A stretch of DNA of 64,000 bases, from assembly GCA_030762895.1 (NCBI GenBank), contig CM061066.1:115104715-115168714 (forward strand). The letters are read 5' to 3'. Position numbers and translations under genes: made by a program. Source of the stretch: Sophora flavescens. Its lineage: Eukaryota > Streptophyta > Magnoliopsida > Fabales > Fabaceae. The notes beneath the pieces are model-generated. The model did no database searches and was not told the DNA's origin. It was given only the letters and a program-made list of their open reading frames with translations. Shown one piece after another: positions 50,385 through 61,920 of the stretch. Each line of letters opens with the position of its first letter. Positions within the stretch are counted from its first letter, which is position 1.

Positions 50385-51455
50385 ATGAATCGAGAGAGGT
50401 GCTCGTGGACGTGGGACGAGGCAATGGAGGAATGGACTTCGCTGCTCAAGCACCGGCTGATGTGGCTGCTGCTATAGCTCATCAAACGGCCAATCTTCTT
50501 TGCACAAAATCAGCAAGAACAGCTGTGAGCGGAACAAGCTGCAGAGGGAAGGCATCTTGATGCGTTCAGACGTCAGAATCCATCTCATTTCGATGGAGAC
50601 GTGGATCCGATTAAGGCAGATCTCTGGATTCAAGAGTTAGAAAAGATTTTCGAGTTGGTACACACTCCTGAAGAATCCAAGGTACCTTATTCGACGTTTC
50701 AGCTCGTGGGAGACGCCGAGTATTGGTGGAAGGGTACTAAGCAACTGCTATAGGCTGAACATCAAGTGATCACCTGGGGAGTATTTCGCGGCAAGTTTCT
50801 AGACAAGTACTTTCCCCAGAGTGCCCGAAAGGAGAAAGAACAATAGTTCTTGAGGCTAAGTCAGAGAGATCTGACGGTGGGGGAGTATGCGGCAAAGTTC
50901 GAATCACTTGCCGAATACTTCCGCTTCTTTCAGAACAACCCACTGAAGAGTGGAAGTGCGAACAGTTCGAAGCCGGTTTACGCTTTGAAATCAAGGAATC
51001 AATGTTGCCCTTGGAAATTCGGAGTTTCCAAGCATTAGTGGAGAAGTGTCGAAAGATTGAGTTGATGCGCAAAGGAAGGGATAGCAGAGAAAGCGCAAGT
51101 GGACCAGTTCGTCATAAGGGTCAGAATCAAGGACATAATTTCAAATGGAAGCAGAACCAGAGGAAGCCATACCATCAAGCACCTAGCTACAATAACAATC
51201 ATAAGCAACAAGCTCGTTCCAGTGTGTCAGGAACTGGAAGTGGAGGCCAGAGAAACAACAATCAAGGCCAAGGAAGAGATGTTTCCGATGTGGGGATCCG
51301 AATCACTTTGCGAATGATTGCCCAAAGAAGGACTACAAGTGCAACAACTGTGACCGTATTGGGCATTTGGCAAAGGAGTGCCAAGCACCGAAGAGGGAGC
51401 AGTCATTCAACCTCACTAGAGCAAGCAAGCCAACCGCCAAGGGAAGAGTTTACAC
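50385..51455 (+). pseudogene. gag remnant of the nested element
   Basis: Gag forms the particle and binds RNA. The start (ATG 50385, MNxRGARGRGRG-type, Arg/Gly-rich) and capsid-like region (LWIQELEKIFELVHTPEE, YWWKGTKQLL) come from the last array unit, followed by a QRDLTVGEYAAKFESLAEYF stretch and a Gln/Asn-rich basic linker. Two CCHC knuckles lie at 51280-51321 and 51340-51381 (C-x2-C-x4-H-x4-C). Stops include the TAGs in CTATAGG (about 50749) and CAATAGT (about 50843); several frame changes separate the pieces. The knuckles share the frame of the protease. Confidence 0.85.
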
Positions 51456-51858
51456 GATGAGTGGTGCGGAGGCATCGAACTCCGGTGATCTCGTGCAGGG
51501 TGAGTGTGACATTGATGGTAATCTCTTAATTGTACTGTTTGATTCTGGTGCAACCCATTCATTTATTTCGATGGATCGTGTGAAAACGTTGAACTTGCCT
51601 GTTTCTTCCTTATCTTATAATCTGATTGTTTCTACCCCAACTGCTAAACCTGTGACTGTTAGTTCTGTTTGCTTAAACTGTCCTATCATTGTTCAGAATA
51701 GACATTTCCTTGTGGATTTGATCTGTTTGCCCCTAGTACAACTAGATGTGATCTTAGGCATGGATTGGTTATCTTCCAACCATCTCCTAATAGATCGTGC
51801 TCAGAAAACCTTAGTCTTTAGGGATGAGATTTACGGATTATTATCTGCTAGTCGGTAA
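51456..51858 (+). pseudogene. Retropepsin-like protease domain
   Basis: LFDSGATHSFIS near 51535-51570 holds the DSG catalytic triad of aspartic retropepsins, with the ILGMDWL flap/dimer motif at about 51750-51770. It cleaves the gag-pol polyprotein in trans or cis. In frame with the upstream knuckles. It ends at TAA 51856-51858, after which the frame changes until the reverse transcriptase. Confidence 0.9.
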
Positions 51859-51987
51859 GAGTTTCTTTGAAAGAAGGGGCTCAAGTTTACATACGATGTG
51901 TTCCTCGGAGGTCAAGAGCGAGTTTGACTTAGAGTCGGTGACTGTCGTCCGAGAGTTTCAGAATTTTTTCCTGAGGATGTACCTGGA

Positions 51988-52830
51988 TTGCCACCTGTTC
52001 GGGAGATTGAGTTCGCGATTGATCTAGTCCCAGGTGCTGGACCAATATCCATGGCACCGTATCGCATGTCACCATCGGAGTTAGAAACCTTGAAGGAGCA
52101 ACTTGAGGAATTGATGAGGAAGGAGTTCATACGGCCTAGTGTGTCACCGTGGGGAGCTCCAGTCCTGTTAGTGAAAAAGAAAGATGGATCGGCCAGGCTA
52201 TGTGTGGATTATCGCCAGTTGAATAAAGTCACGATCAAGAATCGATATCCTCTTCCAAGGATAGATGATCTCATGGATCAGTTGCGTGGCGCTGCAGTGT
52301 TTTCGAAGATAGATCTACGGTCAGGATACCACCAGATACGAGTGAAGGCAGAGGATGTTCCTAAGACAGCGTTTCGAACACGCTATGGGCATTATGAGTT
52401 TTTGGTGATGCCATTCGGAGTGACCAATGCGCCAGCTATATTCATGGACTATATGAATAGGATCTTTCGTTCCTTTTTGGATCAGTTCGTAGTCGTCTTT
52501 ATAGATGACATTCTGATCTATTCCCCGGATGAGGAGTCACATGCTAAACACCTTAGCATTGTTCTTCAGATCCTAAAAGAGAAGCAGCTGTATGCGAAGC
52601 CGGAGAAGTGTGAGTTTTGGTTGGATCAAGTTCAATTCTTAGGTCATGTGATATCTCGCGAAGGAATCGTTGTAGATCCGAAGAAGGTTGAGGCTGTTTT
52701 GGAATGGGAAAGGCCAACAACGGCGACGGAGATTCGTAGCTTTGTGGGTTTGGCTGGATACTATCGAAGGTTTATCGAAGGGTTTTCCAAGATAGTGGGA
52801 CCTCTCACTCAATTGACTCGTAAGGACTAA
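51988..52830 (+). pseudogene. Reverse transcriptase domain
   Basis: Ty3/gypsy type: ARLCVDYRQLNKVTIKNRYP, then FSKIDLRSGYHQI, the VMPFGVTNAPAIF block, and the FIDDILIYS catalytic motif (Asp-Asp near 52503-52508), followed by FLGHVIS and SFVGLAGYYRRFI connection motifs. The palm is complete and uninterrupted over about 280 codons, then TAA at 52828-52830. Same frame as the protease and RNase H. Confidence 0.95.
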
Positions 52831-52872
52831 GCATTCGTTTGGACAGAAGCTTGTGAAAGGAATTTCCAAGAG

Positions 52873-53196
52873 TTGAAGCTTAGATTGACGACTTCACCTG
52901 TGTTGATTCTACCTAATCCCAAGGAACCTTTTGAGCTTTACTGTGACGCTTCACATCAAGGGTTGGGCTGTGTGCTGATGCAAAATCGGAAAGTTGTAGC
53001 TTATGCTTCGAGGCAGTTGAAGATTCACGAGAGAAACTATCCGACGCATGATTTGGAGTTAGCGGCTGTGGTCTTTGCTTTGAAGATATGGAGACATTAC
53101 TTGTACGGGGCTACTTTTAATGTTTTCAGTGATCACAAGAGCCTGAAGTATCTGTTCGATCAGAAGGAATTGAATATGCGCAGAGGCGTTGGTTAG
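52873..53196 (+). pseudogene. RNase H domain
   Basis: PFELYCDASHQGLGCVLMQ carries the first catalytic Asp; KVVAYASRQLKIHERNY and HDLELAAVVFALKIWRHYL give the Glu, and FSDHKSLKYLFDQKELN the next Asp. It breaks by frameshift at about 53180-53196, just before the last part of the domain. Confidence 0.92.
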
Positions 53197-53470
53197 AGTT
53201 TCGAAGGATTACGACTTTCAACTACTGAGTATCACCACGGGAAGGCGAATGTAGTGGCCGATGCGCTAAGCGAAAAAGGCGATTCACGCGTCGGTGATGA
53301 TGGTTAGGGAGCAGGAATTGTTGGAACAATTCCGAGATCCGAGTTTGTCTGCATTGAGGTTACGCCGGGAAGGCTATGTCTGAACAAGATCACCGTGTCA
53401 AATGGATTGATGGAGCAGATAAAGGAGAAGCAAGAGACGATCGATATCTGCGGCAGTCGAAAGGGATTTA

Positions 53471-54355
53471 GTGCGACAAGGAGCATTGTCGATTTTTAGA
53501 GAAGGCATAGACGGGATCTTAAGGTTCGGTGAAAGAATCTGTGTGCCTGAGGATGTCGAGTTGAGAAAGCTGATCTTAGAAGAAGCTCATAAGAGTAAGT
53601 TGAGTATGCATCCAGGAGCTACCAAGATGTACCAAGATCTAAAGAAGTTATATTGGTGGTACGGGATGAAGAGAGATGTGATGGAATATGTTGCATCATG
53701 TTTGGTATGCTAGAAAGCCAAAGTAGAACATCAGAGACCTGCAGGAATGTTACAATCTTTAGATATTCCCGAATGGAAGTGTGACGGGATATCAATGGAT
53801 TTCGTAACCAGTTTACCAAGAACTAGAAAAGGGTATGAGGCTATATGGGTAATTGTAGATCGACTGACCAAGTCAGCTCACTTTCTACCAGTCAACATGA
53901 AGTACCCGATAAAAAGGTTGACCCAGTTGTACATCGACGAGATTGTTAGGTTACACGATATACCCTCAAGTATTATTTCGGATCGTTATCCGAGATTTAC
54001 GTCAGAGTTCTGGAAGGGACTACAAAACTCTTTGGGAACAAAACTCAAATTGAGTTCTGCATATCACCCACAGACGGATGGACAATCGGAAAGGACGATC
54101 CAGTCGCTTGAAGACTTGCTTAGAGCCTGTGTTTTGGAGGATGCAGGGAGTTGGGATGAGTCATTACCGTTGATAGAGTTTACCTATAACAACAGTTTCC
54201 ACTCAAGCAAAGGAATGGCACCCTATGAAGCTCTATATGGTAGACGATGCAGAACACCTTTGTGTTGGTATCAGGATGGAGAAAGCCTATTGTTGGGACC
54301 AGAGCTGGTACAGCAGACGACCGAGAAAGTGAAGATGATCCAAGAGAAAATGTGA
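53471..54355 (+). pseudogene. Integrase: HHCC and catalytic core
   Basis: The zinc region shows HPGATKMYQ, LYWWYGMKRDVMEY and CLVC, interrupted by TAG at 53711-53713 right after CLVC. The core has the D-D-E triad in ISMDFVTSLP, IISDRYPRFTSEFW and SERTIQSLEDLLR, then NNSFHSSKGMAPYEALYGR. TGA at 54353-54355. It inserts the cDNA copy into host DNA. Confidence 0.92.
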
Positions 54356-54427
54356 ACTGCCCAAAGTAGATAGAAGAGTTATGCTGATAAGAGACGACGA
54401 CCTCTAGAGTTTGAAGAAGGAGAACAT

Positions 54428-54835
54428 GTGTTCTTGAGAGTCACGCCAACAACGGGGATTGGCAGGGTAATAAAATCCAGGAAGCTCACTCCTAAATTCA
54501 TTGGACCCTACCAAATTCTTCGTCGCGTAGATCCAGTAGCCTATAAAATATCTTTACCACCTTTTCTTTCCAACATCCATGATGTCTTTCATGTTTCTCA
54601 GTTGAGAAAATATATTCCTGATCCATCACACGTCATAAAATCTGATAATGTACAATTGAAAGAGAATCTGTCTTTCGTAACGACACCGATGCAATTGCGG
54701 ATAAGATGACGAAGCGAGCTCGAGAGGTAAACAAATTCCTCTAGTCAAAGTTATCCGGAATGAAACAATAGGGAGAAGCTATTTGGGAAGCCGAGGACAA
54801 GATGAAGATGCAATACCCGAGTTATTTCAAGGTAC
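54428..54835 (+). pseudogene. Integrase C-terminus: GPY/F module and chromodomain-like tail
   Basis: KFIGPYQILRR and VAYKISLPP form the GPY/F module, followed by HDVFHVSQLRKYIPDPSHV, typical of chromoviruses. After TGA 54707-54709 the match continues in another frame with IPLVKVIRNE near 54738-54767 and a degenerate W/E-rich end. This fits a decayed chromodomain of the Tekay/Del type, which is the reason for that clade assignment. Confidence 0.8.
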
Positions 54836-54860
54836 GTAATCTCGAGGACGAGATTCTTTT

Positions 54861-54874
54861 TAGAGGGGTGGAGT
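54861..54874 (+). other. Polypurine tract
   Basis: AGAGGGGTGGAG immediately before the 3' LTR; primes plus-strand DNA. Confidence 0.85.
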
Positions 54875-57800
54875 TGTAACACCCCTGTTTTTCGTGTGCT
54901 TAATTATTAGTAAATGCATGCTTTAATGTATTTAATTGTGATAAAATCCAGAGGATGATTTTATTTTAAATAAAATCATTTTCTTGTGTTATTTTACTGT
55001 ATGAAGTCACAGTAAAATTTTCGGTATAAAATTGAGACGAAAACCGGTGCAGGTTTTCAAAGCCGATCGAGTTTCTCGAGCTAGAGACCTAATATTGACT
55101 CGTGAGCAGGACGATTAGTGTTTTTTTTATGTTTTGTGTGGGTTTGGAGTGTTTTGAGAAATCTTGTTCGGGGCCGAATTTCCGTGTATTACCCGGGCGA
55201 ATCGTCGGGAAATACGATCGGGAAATTCATCTGATGCATGTTGGAGCAGAGCAAAAATGGAGTAGATTGACTGATGTGAAGACTATGACATAGGCATGTC
55301 CATGGCCATACCTTCCTTACACCAATCAAGTCAAATCACCATACTTTCTTACACACACCTTACCTACACCATACCTCCTTTCTTCTCAACCAAGTCAAGC
55401 TCTTCTCTCCCCTCCAATCTGCCCCAAAACTGACGCCTCCCCCTCTCTTTTCCTTCTTCTATTTAAGTTTCAAAGTGTAACCATTTCACACTTTTGCTTC
55501 CTTTCACAAAAACACTTTTTACAACTATTCATCTTCTTCTTCACACAACTAAAGGTACCATTTTTACTAAGTTTTTCAAGTTGTGTTCTTCATCAAAGTT
55601 GTTCATATTGGTAAGGGTAATGTCCCTATACCATTTGTTTTTCAAGTTTTGGCTTTATTTTCATAGTTGATGTTTTGAGTTCATAATATACTTTTAAACT
55701 TCAAAAAATTCTCAAAAATTGTAGAAAACTCCGATTGAGGTGAAACCAATTTCTATATTCTTATTTTTACTTCCTCTACAACATACTAAAATCTTGTGGA
55801 AAAAAAAATCTCGAACACCATTTTCTGTACTGGACAGAATCTATGTCTTTTGTGCCATATGAGTTTTGTTTCATCTTTGCTTGGTTAAGCTTGTGTTTGA
55901 GTGTTATTCCAACATGATCATGACCAAGAGCTCCTATGTACATAAGGATGCTAGGTTTAAGTGATTGGAAAAGTTTAGAAACTTTTATGTATTTTCATGA
56001 AAAAGTGAAAACTCTAAGTGTTTTGTTATATGTACTTTGAGGTTTTTCCAAAGTGATCATGGATTTGGGCTCCTTGATGTATAAGGATGCTAGATCCAAG
56101 AGATTGGAAAGTTTGAAAACCTCTAACCCTCATTTTTACTCAAGGCCGAATGGTAGTGTTTGTGGCCTAGGGTATTTGATTTTTTTCATTTTTCTAAAAT
56201 GATCAAGGTTTTAGGCTCCTTACTAGGTATGGATGTTAACCTAAAGAGATTGGAAAATTTAGAACATCCTAACCTATTTTAGAGGATGAAAACCGAAACC
56301 CTAAGTTGATGACTTAGTGGGATTCTTGATTCAAACTTGTTAAACTTTTGGTGTTTAAGAACTCCTAGCACTTAAGGATCATAAATCCATAAGTTGCATG
56401 ATTTTTGGAAACCTTAATCCAAAACCATTGTTGAAAACCGAACCTATGCCTTGTGGCTCGTGTTCTTTGATTAAAATCTAACCTATGGTTTCATGTGTGT
56501 GACCTTAGATTAGATTCTGTGGACGTTCGTGATCCTTAGTTTTCGTAGTCGGAACCCTTATCGTCTTTTGAGGTAAGAGGGGATTTCCGAAAGATATTCA
56601 ATAACTGTATGCATGTGTGTATTTGATTAATTGTTTACTTGACTGTTATTGAGTTACTGGATTATCTGAAATGTTATGCTATTATATGAAGTTGAACTGT
56701 ATCGTTATATATGTTGAGATGTATATCTGTGATGAACTGTGATATTGGCATTGAACTGTGAATATATATATATATGTGTACATACTGCTGTTGTTGTTTG
56801 AAGTTTGCTAAGCCGGACGTGTGTCTGTGCTCAATCATTAATAAGAATTAAAAACCTTAATAAGCTTTGAAGATGAAAGGATGGGTGTTCTGTTCCAAAA
56901 AGCTTGAATGTTTAAAAGTACTTGTTTTATGTGACAATATAGTTTTAGTGATTTCTAGAATGCAAGAGAAAAACCCTTTTCGAACTATGTGTTTTAAGTG
57001 AAAACTTTAGAAAATATTTTACAATATCCTATTGGGGATTTTCAAAGTTAAAAGTGTTTCAAAAACGTTTTATAAAGGATTTTCAAAAGAAAAGGTTTTC
57101 TCCCAAATGATTTAGAAACTTTCCGATAGCCAGCATAGGTTATCGAGACTTTCGATTTCGAAAATTGTTTTCGTCAAATGAAAGATAAGTACTAAAAGAA
57201 TAGGAATCTAGACGTGAGACGTCGCCTCTAGTTTTCCATGCTTAGCTCGTGATCTTGGATCAGTGTTAATTCGGGACCGTAGAGTCCTATTCGTAATGTT
57301 ATGGACTTCAAGTCCAATTCGCGGAATCGAGGACAGTTCGTTCTGATTTCCGTTGTTGTGGGCTATTGTCCTTAGCATGATAAGTAAAACATGACTAAAA
57401 GTATATTGATTTCCATTACCACAAACCTTGACTGCGGCCACGGTCTAGGTGTTGGGATTGAGCATTCGGACTGTGTGTCCTATGTTTCTAAGTTTTCAAG
57501 TGATGGGGAAATAATGTTAAGTCATTAGCTTTGAGCTTTGACAGTGAAATATTTACACAAAGAAAAACCTTAAAAGGAAAGTTTTTATTCATATTCATTT
57601 CCCCTGGCAGACGTGCCTTTTCTTTTTGAGGATACCCATGGTGTATCTGATAGTCTGTCTCATTGCTAGCTGTTTTGTTAAGGGCATGTGGCGTTGTCGA
57701 CCAAGAGGCCTGGTGCATCGGGATGCGGTGGCAACAGCCCGGTGGGCGAGCTTGACCAACTCTATCTTCTCCGGTGATAACATGGTGTTGTGATCTCGTG

Positions 57801-58964
57801 AGATTAGGATAGAGCCTGATATTGAAGTGTCATGCACATTTTCGAAAACTGATTGTACGGGCTTGAGGACTCCTTGATATAACACTGTTATATTATGATG
57901 ATTATGCATGCTTTAACTGTTGATCTGATTTCGTGTTGCATGTATCATGTATATGGTTGTTGTGGGATATATCTTATGACGGTATCTCACTCTTGCATGT
58001 CTGTATGTTCTTTTATTTTCCTCGTACCGGGTATACGTATGCTTTAGATGGACCCTCTTGTCCCTCTTGTACCTGAGGTCACACGGACAGAGACTTTTGA
58101 CGAGGCCGACAGGATTGGGAATTGGAGGATGGACGCGAATGCGACTACGGCGACGTACCGAGGGCCAATCACTACTACCGAAGCTAATATACATGGAGAG
58201 CCTGTTAGGAGGATCCACTCGGTGGAATCCAGGAACGTGATTCTTCCACCGCCATGGTTGTACCTGAACACGCTACAGGAAGCCGGTCTACTTCACCCTC
58301 ACGTTGAGCCTGCCGAGCCAGAAGAGGAGGAACCGATGGAGGACGATCATGAAGAAGATCCCGAAGAGGATCCTGAGGAGGAGCCTCATGAGCTGGTAGA
58401 CGACTGGTGGGATAAGGAGCTCGAGGCGGGTTATCACCCTTTGGATATTGAGGAGGAGGATGTCCCGTTGGATGACGGAGGAGAGGTGATTGACCCAGAG
58501 CCGGAGACTTCTTCTTGTGGGAGCGTTTGTGGCCACTCCGAGTGTCGTAGGCATTGGTAGTGGTTGGAGGCTTTGTTTTGAGTGGTCTGTTAGTCTTGGC
58601 TTTTGAGCTTTTCTTTTGAGTTTAGATTCCCAGATTCCCATTCCCAGTTGGTGTTTTATTTACCTTATCTTCTCAGTTATGTTCCAGTTATGTTTTCGTT
58701 TCTGTTGGCCATATTGATTAAGGTCGTGGTGTAATGTTAAAACCTAAGACCTTTCGAGGCAATAATATATGTATGTATCTATTGTCGTTTTCAAGTTGTG
58801 AGTTTCTTTACCTTTTACTTCTTTTCTTTAAAGAAAAAAAAATTAAGTACCTTTTTGGTAACCCTGTGTATGTTGAATAATCTTTTTCCGAAAGCGACCA
58901 GCATTTAAACGAGCATTTTTCCGCAAAAAGGGTAACCATGTGATGACCAAGTTAGGGTGTCACA
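54875..58964 (+). mobile_element. 3' LTR of the nested element
   Basis: TGTAACACCCCTG to GTGTCACA, 4090 bp, followed by the target copy GTAAC. Long stretches match the 5' LTR base for base (for example 55260-55550 against 39480-39770, with one visible difference). The remaining differences are scattered or short indels. Confidence 0.93.
58048..58560 (+). CDS. LTR-encoded acidic ORF, longest form with Cys/His tail
   Basis: 170 codons from ATG 58048 after GTATGCTTTAG to TAG 58558-58560. Same motifs as the 45785 copy, but GAG replaces the TAG found in other copies, so the frame goes on into PEPETSSCGSVCGHSECRRH. That tail has C-x3-C-x4-C-x2-H spacing, suggestive of metal binding, but this is inference. 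The tail DNA is conserved after the stop in the other copies, which suggests the 170-residue form is ancestral. No family recognised. Confidence 0.6.
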   Translation: MDPLVPLVPEVTRTETFDEADRIGNWRMDANATTATYRGPITTTEANIHGEPVRRIHSVESRNVILPPPWLYLNTLQEAGLLHPHVEPAEPEEEEPMEDDHEEDPEEDPEEEPHELVDDWWDKELEAGYHPLDIEEEDVPLDDGGEVIDPEPETSSCGSVCGHSECRRHW

Positions 58965-61920
58965 GTAACACCCGATTTTCGCTGCTTTGTAATATCGGTA
59001 ATAAATATATAAATATATATATTTATCCGAGACTTAGAAAATTGTTTTGGACGAAATACTGTTATTTTCCTGTCATGTTTTATATCTTAGGGTTACGATG
59101 AAGTTTTGGGTTGAAAATTCAGACGGAACCCGGTCTGCGTTTTCACTGACAGTAAAAGTTTACTGCTCAGAAGACCTAATTTTGAGTCGTGAACGAGATG
59201 AAAAATGTTTTTATCGTATTTACTACGATACTGGAAGTTTTGAAAATTTTGGTAAAAAAATTAAAATATCATTTGTTGCGGGCGTATACGTCGAGATATC
59301 TCTAGGAAAAGCTTGCGCCAGATGAATCGAGGAGTCGGCAATGTAGCAAAGATGATGGATTTGACCGACTTGACGAGCATTTATGACGAGCTTATCCGTG
59401 TCATAATGGCCATAATGGCACATTTATGACAAAGTGAAATTTTGCTATGAAATGGCCATTTTGCCCTTGTCTTTTTATGACAATTATAAGCAAATGCCAT
59501 TGGAAAAGTTGACCAAACCTTACCCAAATTACACGGCTCCAACTTGTCTTCATCATTTGGGCATTTTCTTCCATTGTCCATTTCTCCAAGTTATTAGTTT
59601 GCCTTAAGAACTTCAAGAACATTCAAAAGTGTTCATAATTCGTCAGATTTTGCCTAGCAATTTTGACCATTTTCTATTTTGAATCTCGAAAAATTTTCAA
59701 CATGAAAGTTGTTCATCTTTCTCTGTTCTTTCCAACGACATAAATATCATCCAAAACGGACAAGTATGTTGAGATATCTACCCAAAATACTAAAATTGTT
59801 CTAAACCCTAACTATGTTCATCTGCTTCCTTAAGTTTCTTAAGAACACCATAAGAAAACTTTGAAGAACATCATCCAAATCTTGCTTTCCTTGGATCATC
59901 AAGAGGTAAAAACCTCTTCTCTTGTCATTTAAATCCTTTCTCTTCACAACTTTTGTAGATTCATGGCTTAGATCAACATGTTCTTCATTTGTTTAAAGTT
60001 CTTGGAGTTAGATTCAAAAATTCATAACTAATTCTAGAAAAATCCTTTTGACATGAAACCAATTGCTATGATCTTATAATAATCTCTATTTTCATCATCT
60101 AGAATCATAAGATCATGAGAAATTTCTTTCCCTAATTTCTGGTTATGGCCGAACCTAGGTCAAATTTGTGTTCTTAGGTTTTGTTTCATTTTCATGTCTT
60201 GATTCATGATTATATCTTGATAGTTATTGTATTCAAGTATATAGAAGATCAAAAATCAAACTTTAACCTATTGATCTCATCAAAACCGAAACCCTAGGTA
60301 TGAGCACTTAATGGTTTTGTGATTCAAAAGTTGTTTGTGACACTTGAATCTAACTCTAGGTTTTGTATGTTGATTAAATCCAAGAGTTTAGAAATTTTAG
60401 AGATTTCTAACCCCAAACTCAGCCCTTGGCCGAAACCCTAGTTCTTGGAACTAGATGAGTTTTAGTTCATGTTCTTGGTTCATAATCTTGGTTTAAGTGC
60501 TTAATCATGTTTAAGTTACTTATGGATCATTAATCCCTAAGTTAACAAAATTTAAACTTTCCTAACCTAGAATAGTTGTTGAGGCCGAACCTTGACCTCC
60601 ATGAGTCAAGTATGTTTTTGTTTGATTTGATTTATTTTGGTTGCAATTCGTTATGAAGGAATCGATCGGGGTGGTTTGGTTTGACCTAAAGCCAACGGAG
60701 GAAGCCAGATCAAATCGGGAGATTATTTGAAACCGTTAGTTCAAGTCTTCAAGAGGTAAGGGGAGCTTACCTGAGGGATTTTTCTCAATAACTATTTGTT
60801 TGTAGTGTGGTTTATATGATTTATATGTGGTTGTGGTAAATTGTCTTTGTGGTTTACGTTGTGTTGTTTATCTGTGTATCGGTGTTTGATCTGCTTTTAA
60901 TTTATTTAATTATCTGCAGTTGTATATTATATTGCTATGATGCATGATCTGCCTGGGGATATAATCTTGATAATTGTTGTTGAATGTTATTTGTGAGTGT
61001 TGTTTGAGAAGCCTGACAGTGGTCAGTGCACAACCGATTAATCAGATAAAAGCTTTAATAAGCTGTGTAAATTATATTCAATGTTTTATGGGAAATGTTG
61101 GAAGATGAGAGTGGTGGAAAATATTATTTTGGAAAATAATGAGTTTTGAGAAATATTATTATTTTAATGATTTGTTAGTGTAAAAGTAATTTATGAGTCA
61201 CAATGAGCGCGAAACCGTGAAAATATTTTAGCACTGCTAATTTTTACGTAAGAAATCCCGGAATATTACAAAATATTCTTTTATGAAATTAATTGGTGAA
61301 AATAAGTCAATCATGATTTTAGAAAAATTAATCAAGTGTAAAAAGTTAAGTTTTGGCTTAAAAAGCCTTAAAAATAATATTTGACAGCAACTTTGGAAAA
61401 GTGTAGACGGCATGTATTTTGAAACGGCAGTGCATATTTTTGAAGAAAATAAACTTCAAGTGACTCATTGGTTTGTGAAAAACTAAGTTGTATTATTTAA
61501 AGATTTTATTGATGAATTTCCAATTTTAAAGGATTTTCTGAAAACGAAAAATAAATTCAACTGTGTTAAAAGTGATGTGGAACTTAGTAACCGAGACGTC
61601 GGGGTACTAAGGTTCTGTGTTGTTATGGACATGAGGTCCTTTGGACTTTGAGGTCCTGTACCGTATACGTGATGTATACCGTATTGAAACATTGAAGATG
61701 TTTTCTACTACCACGAACCTAAGACTGATTGCAAGGTCGAGAGGTGTCGTGATTGAGCACTCGGACTGTGAGGTCCTGTGTTTTAATGAAAGTTTTAAAG
61801 ATGGTTAAAACTGTGTGAGTCGTAAGCCATTTTGAGCTTTGGCAAAGAAAGATTGAGCACAAAGAAAAGTGTCAAGAACAGAGTGTTTTTCCATGCATTT
61901 GGCAGACGTGCCTGTGTTCT

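Larger units (their letters stand above)
43849..50857 (+). repeat. Tandem array: four extra copies of LTR 3' end + PBS + gag start, about 1752 bp each
   Basis: TTCTTGAGGCTTGAGGACCC marks the junctions. Units start at 43849, 45601, 47353 and 49107; the equivalent point in the 5' LTR is 42091, and the last unit leads into gag at 50857. Each unit has about 1.1 kb of the LTR 3' end (acidic ORF included), the TGTCACA terminus, a primer-binding site, leader, gag ATG (43378 in the first unit; 45131, 46881, 48636, 50385) and about 470 bp of gag. The breakpoint shares CTTGAGG between gag and LTR, suggesting microhomology-mediated or unequal-exchange duplication. All units share the same gag stop codons (CTATAGG, CAATAGT). 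Units starting 43849 and 45601 also share TATTGATGG in gag. Confidence 0.95.
39096..58964 (+). mobile_element. Nested 19.9-kb Ty3/gypsy element, Tekay/Del-like chromovirus
   Basis: TGTAACACCC...GTGTCACA LTRs of about 4.1 kb at both ends, flanked by the perfect 5-bp duplication GTAAC (39091-39095 and 58965-58969). It inserted six bases into an older LTR. The initiator-Met primer site follows the 5' LTR and a purine tract precedes the 3' LTR. Domain order is gag with two CCHC knuckles, protease, reverse transcriptase, RNase H, integrase, GPY/F, and a chromodomain-like end, hence Ty3/gypsy chromovirus; the Tekay/Del placement is inferred from LTR length and that end. LTRs look nearly identical over long stretches, implying a recent insertion. 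gag and pol carry several stops and shifts, and an internal tandem array is present. Confidence 0.93.

Noticed and set aside
43849..50857. CRISPR-like or satellite array
   Set aside because: Units are 1.75 kb pieces of an LTR retrotransposon with PBS and gag, in a plant nuclear context.
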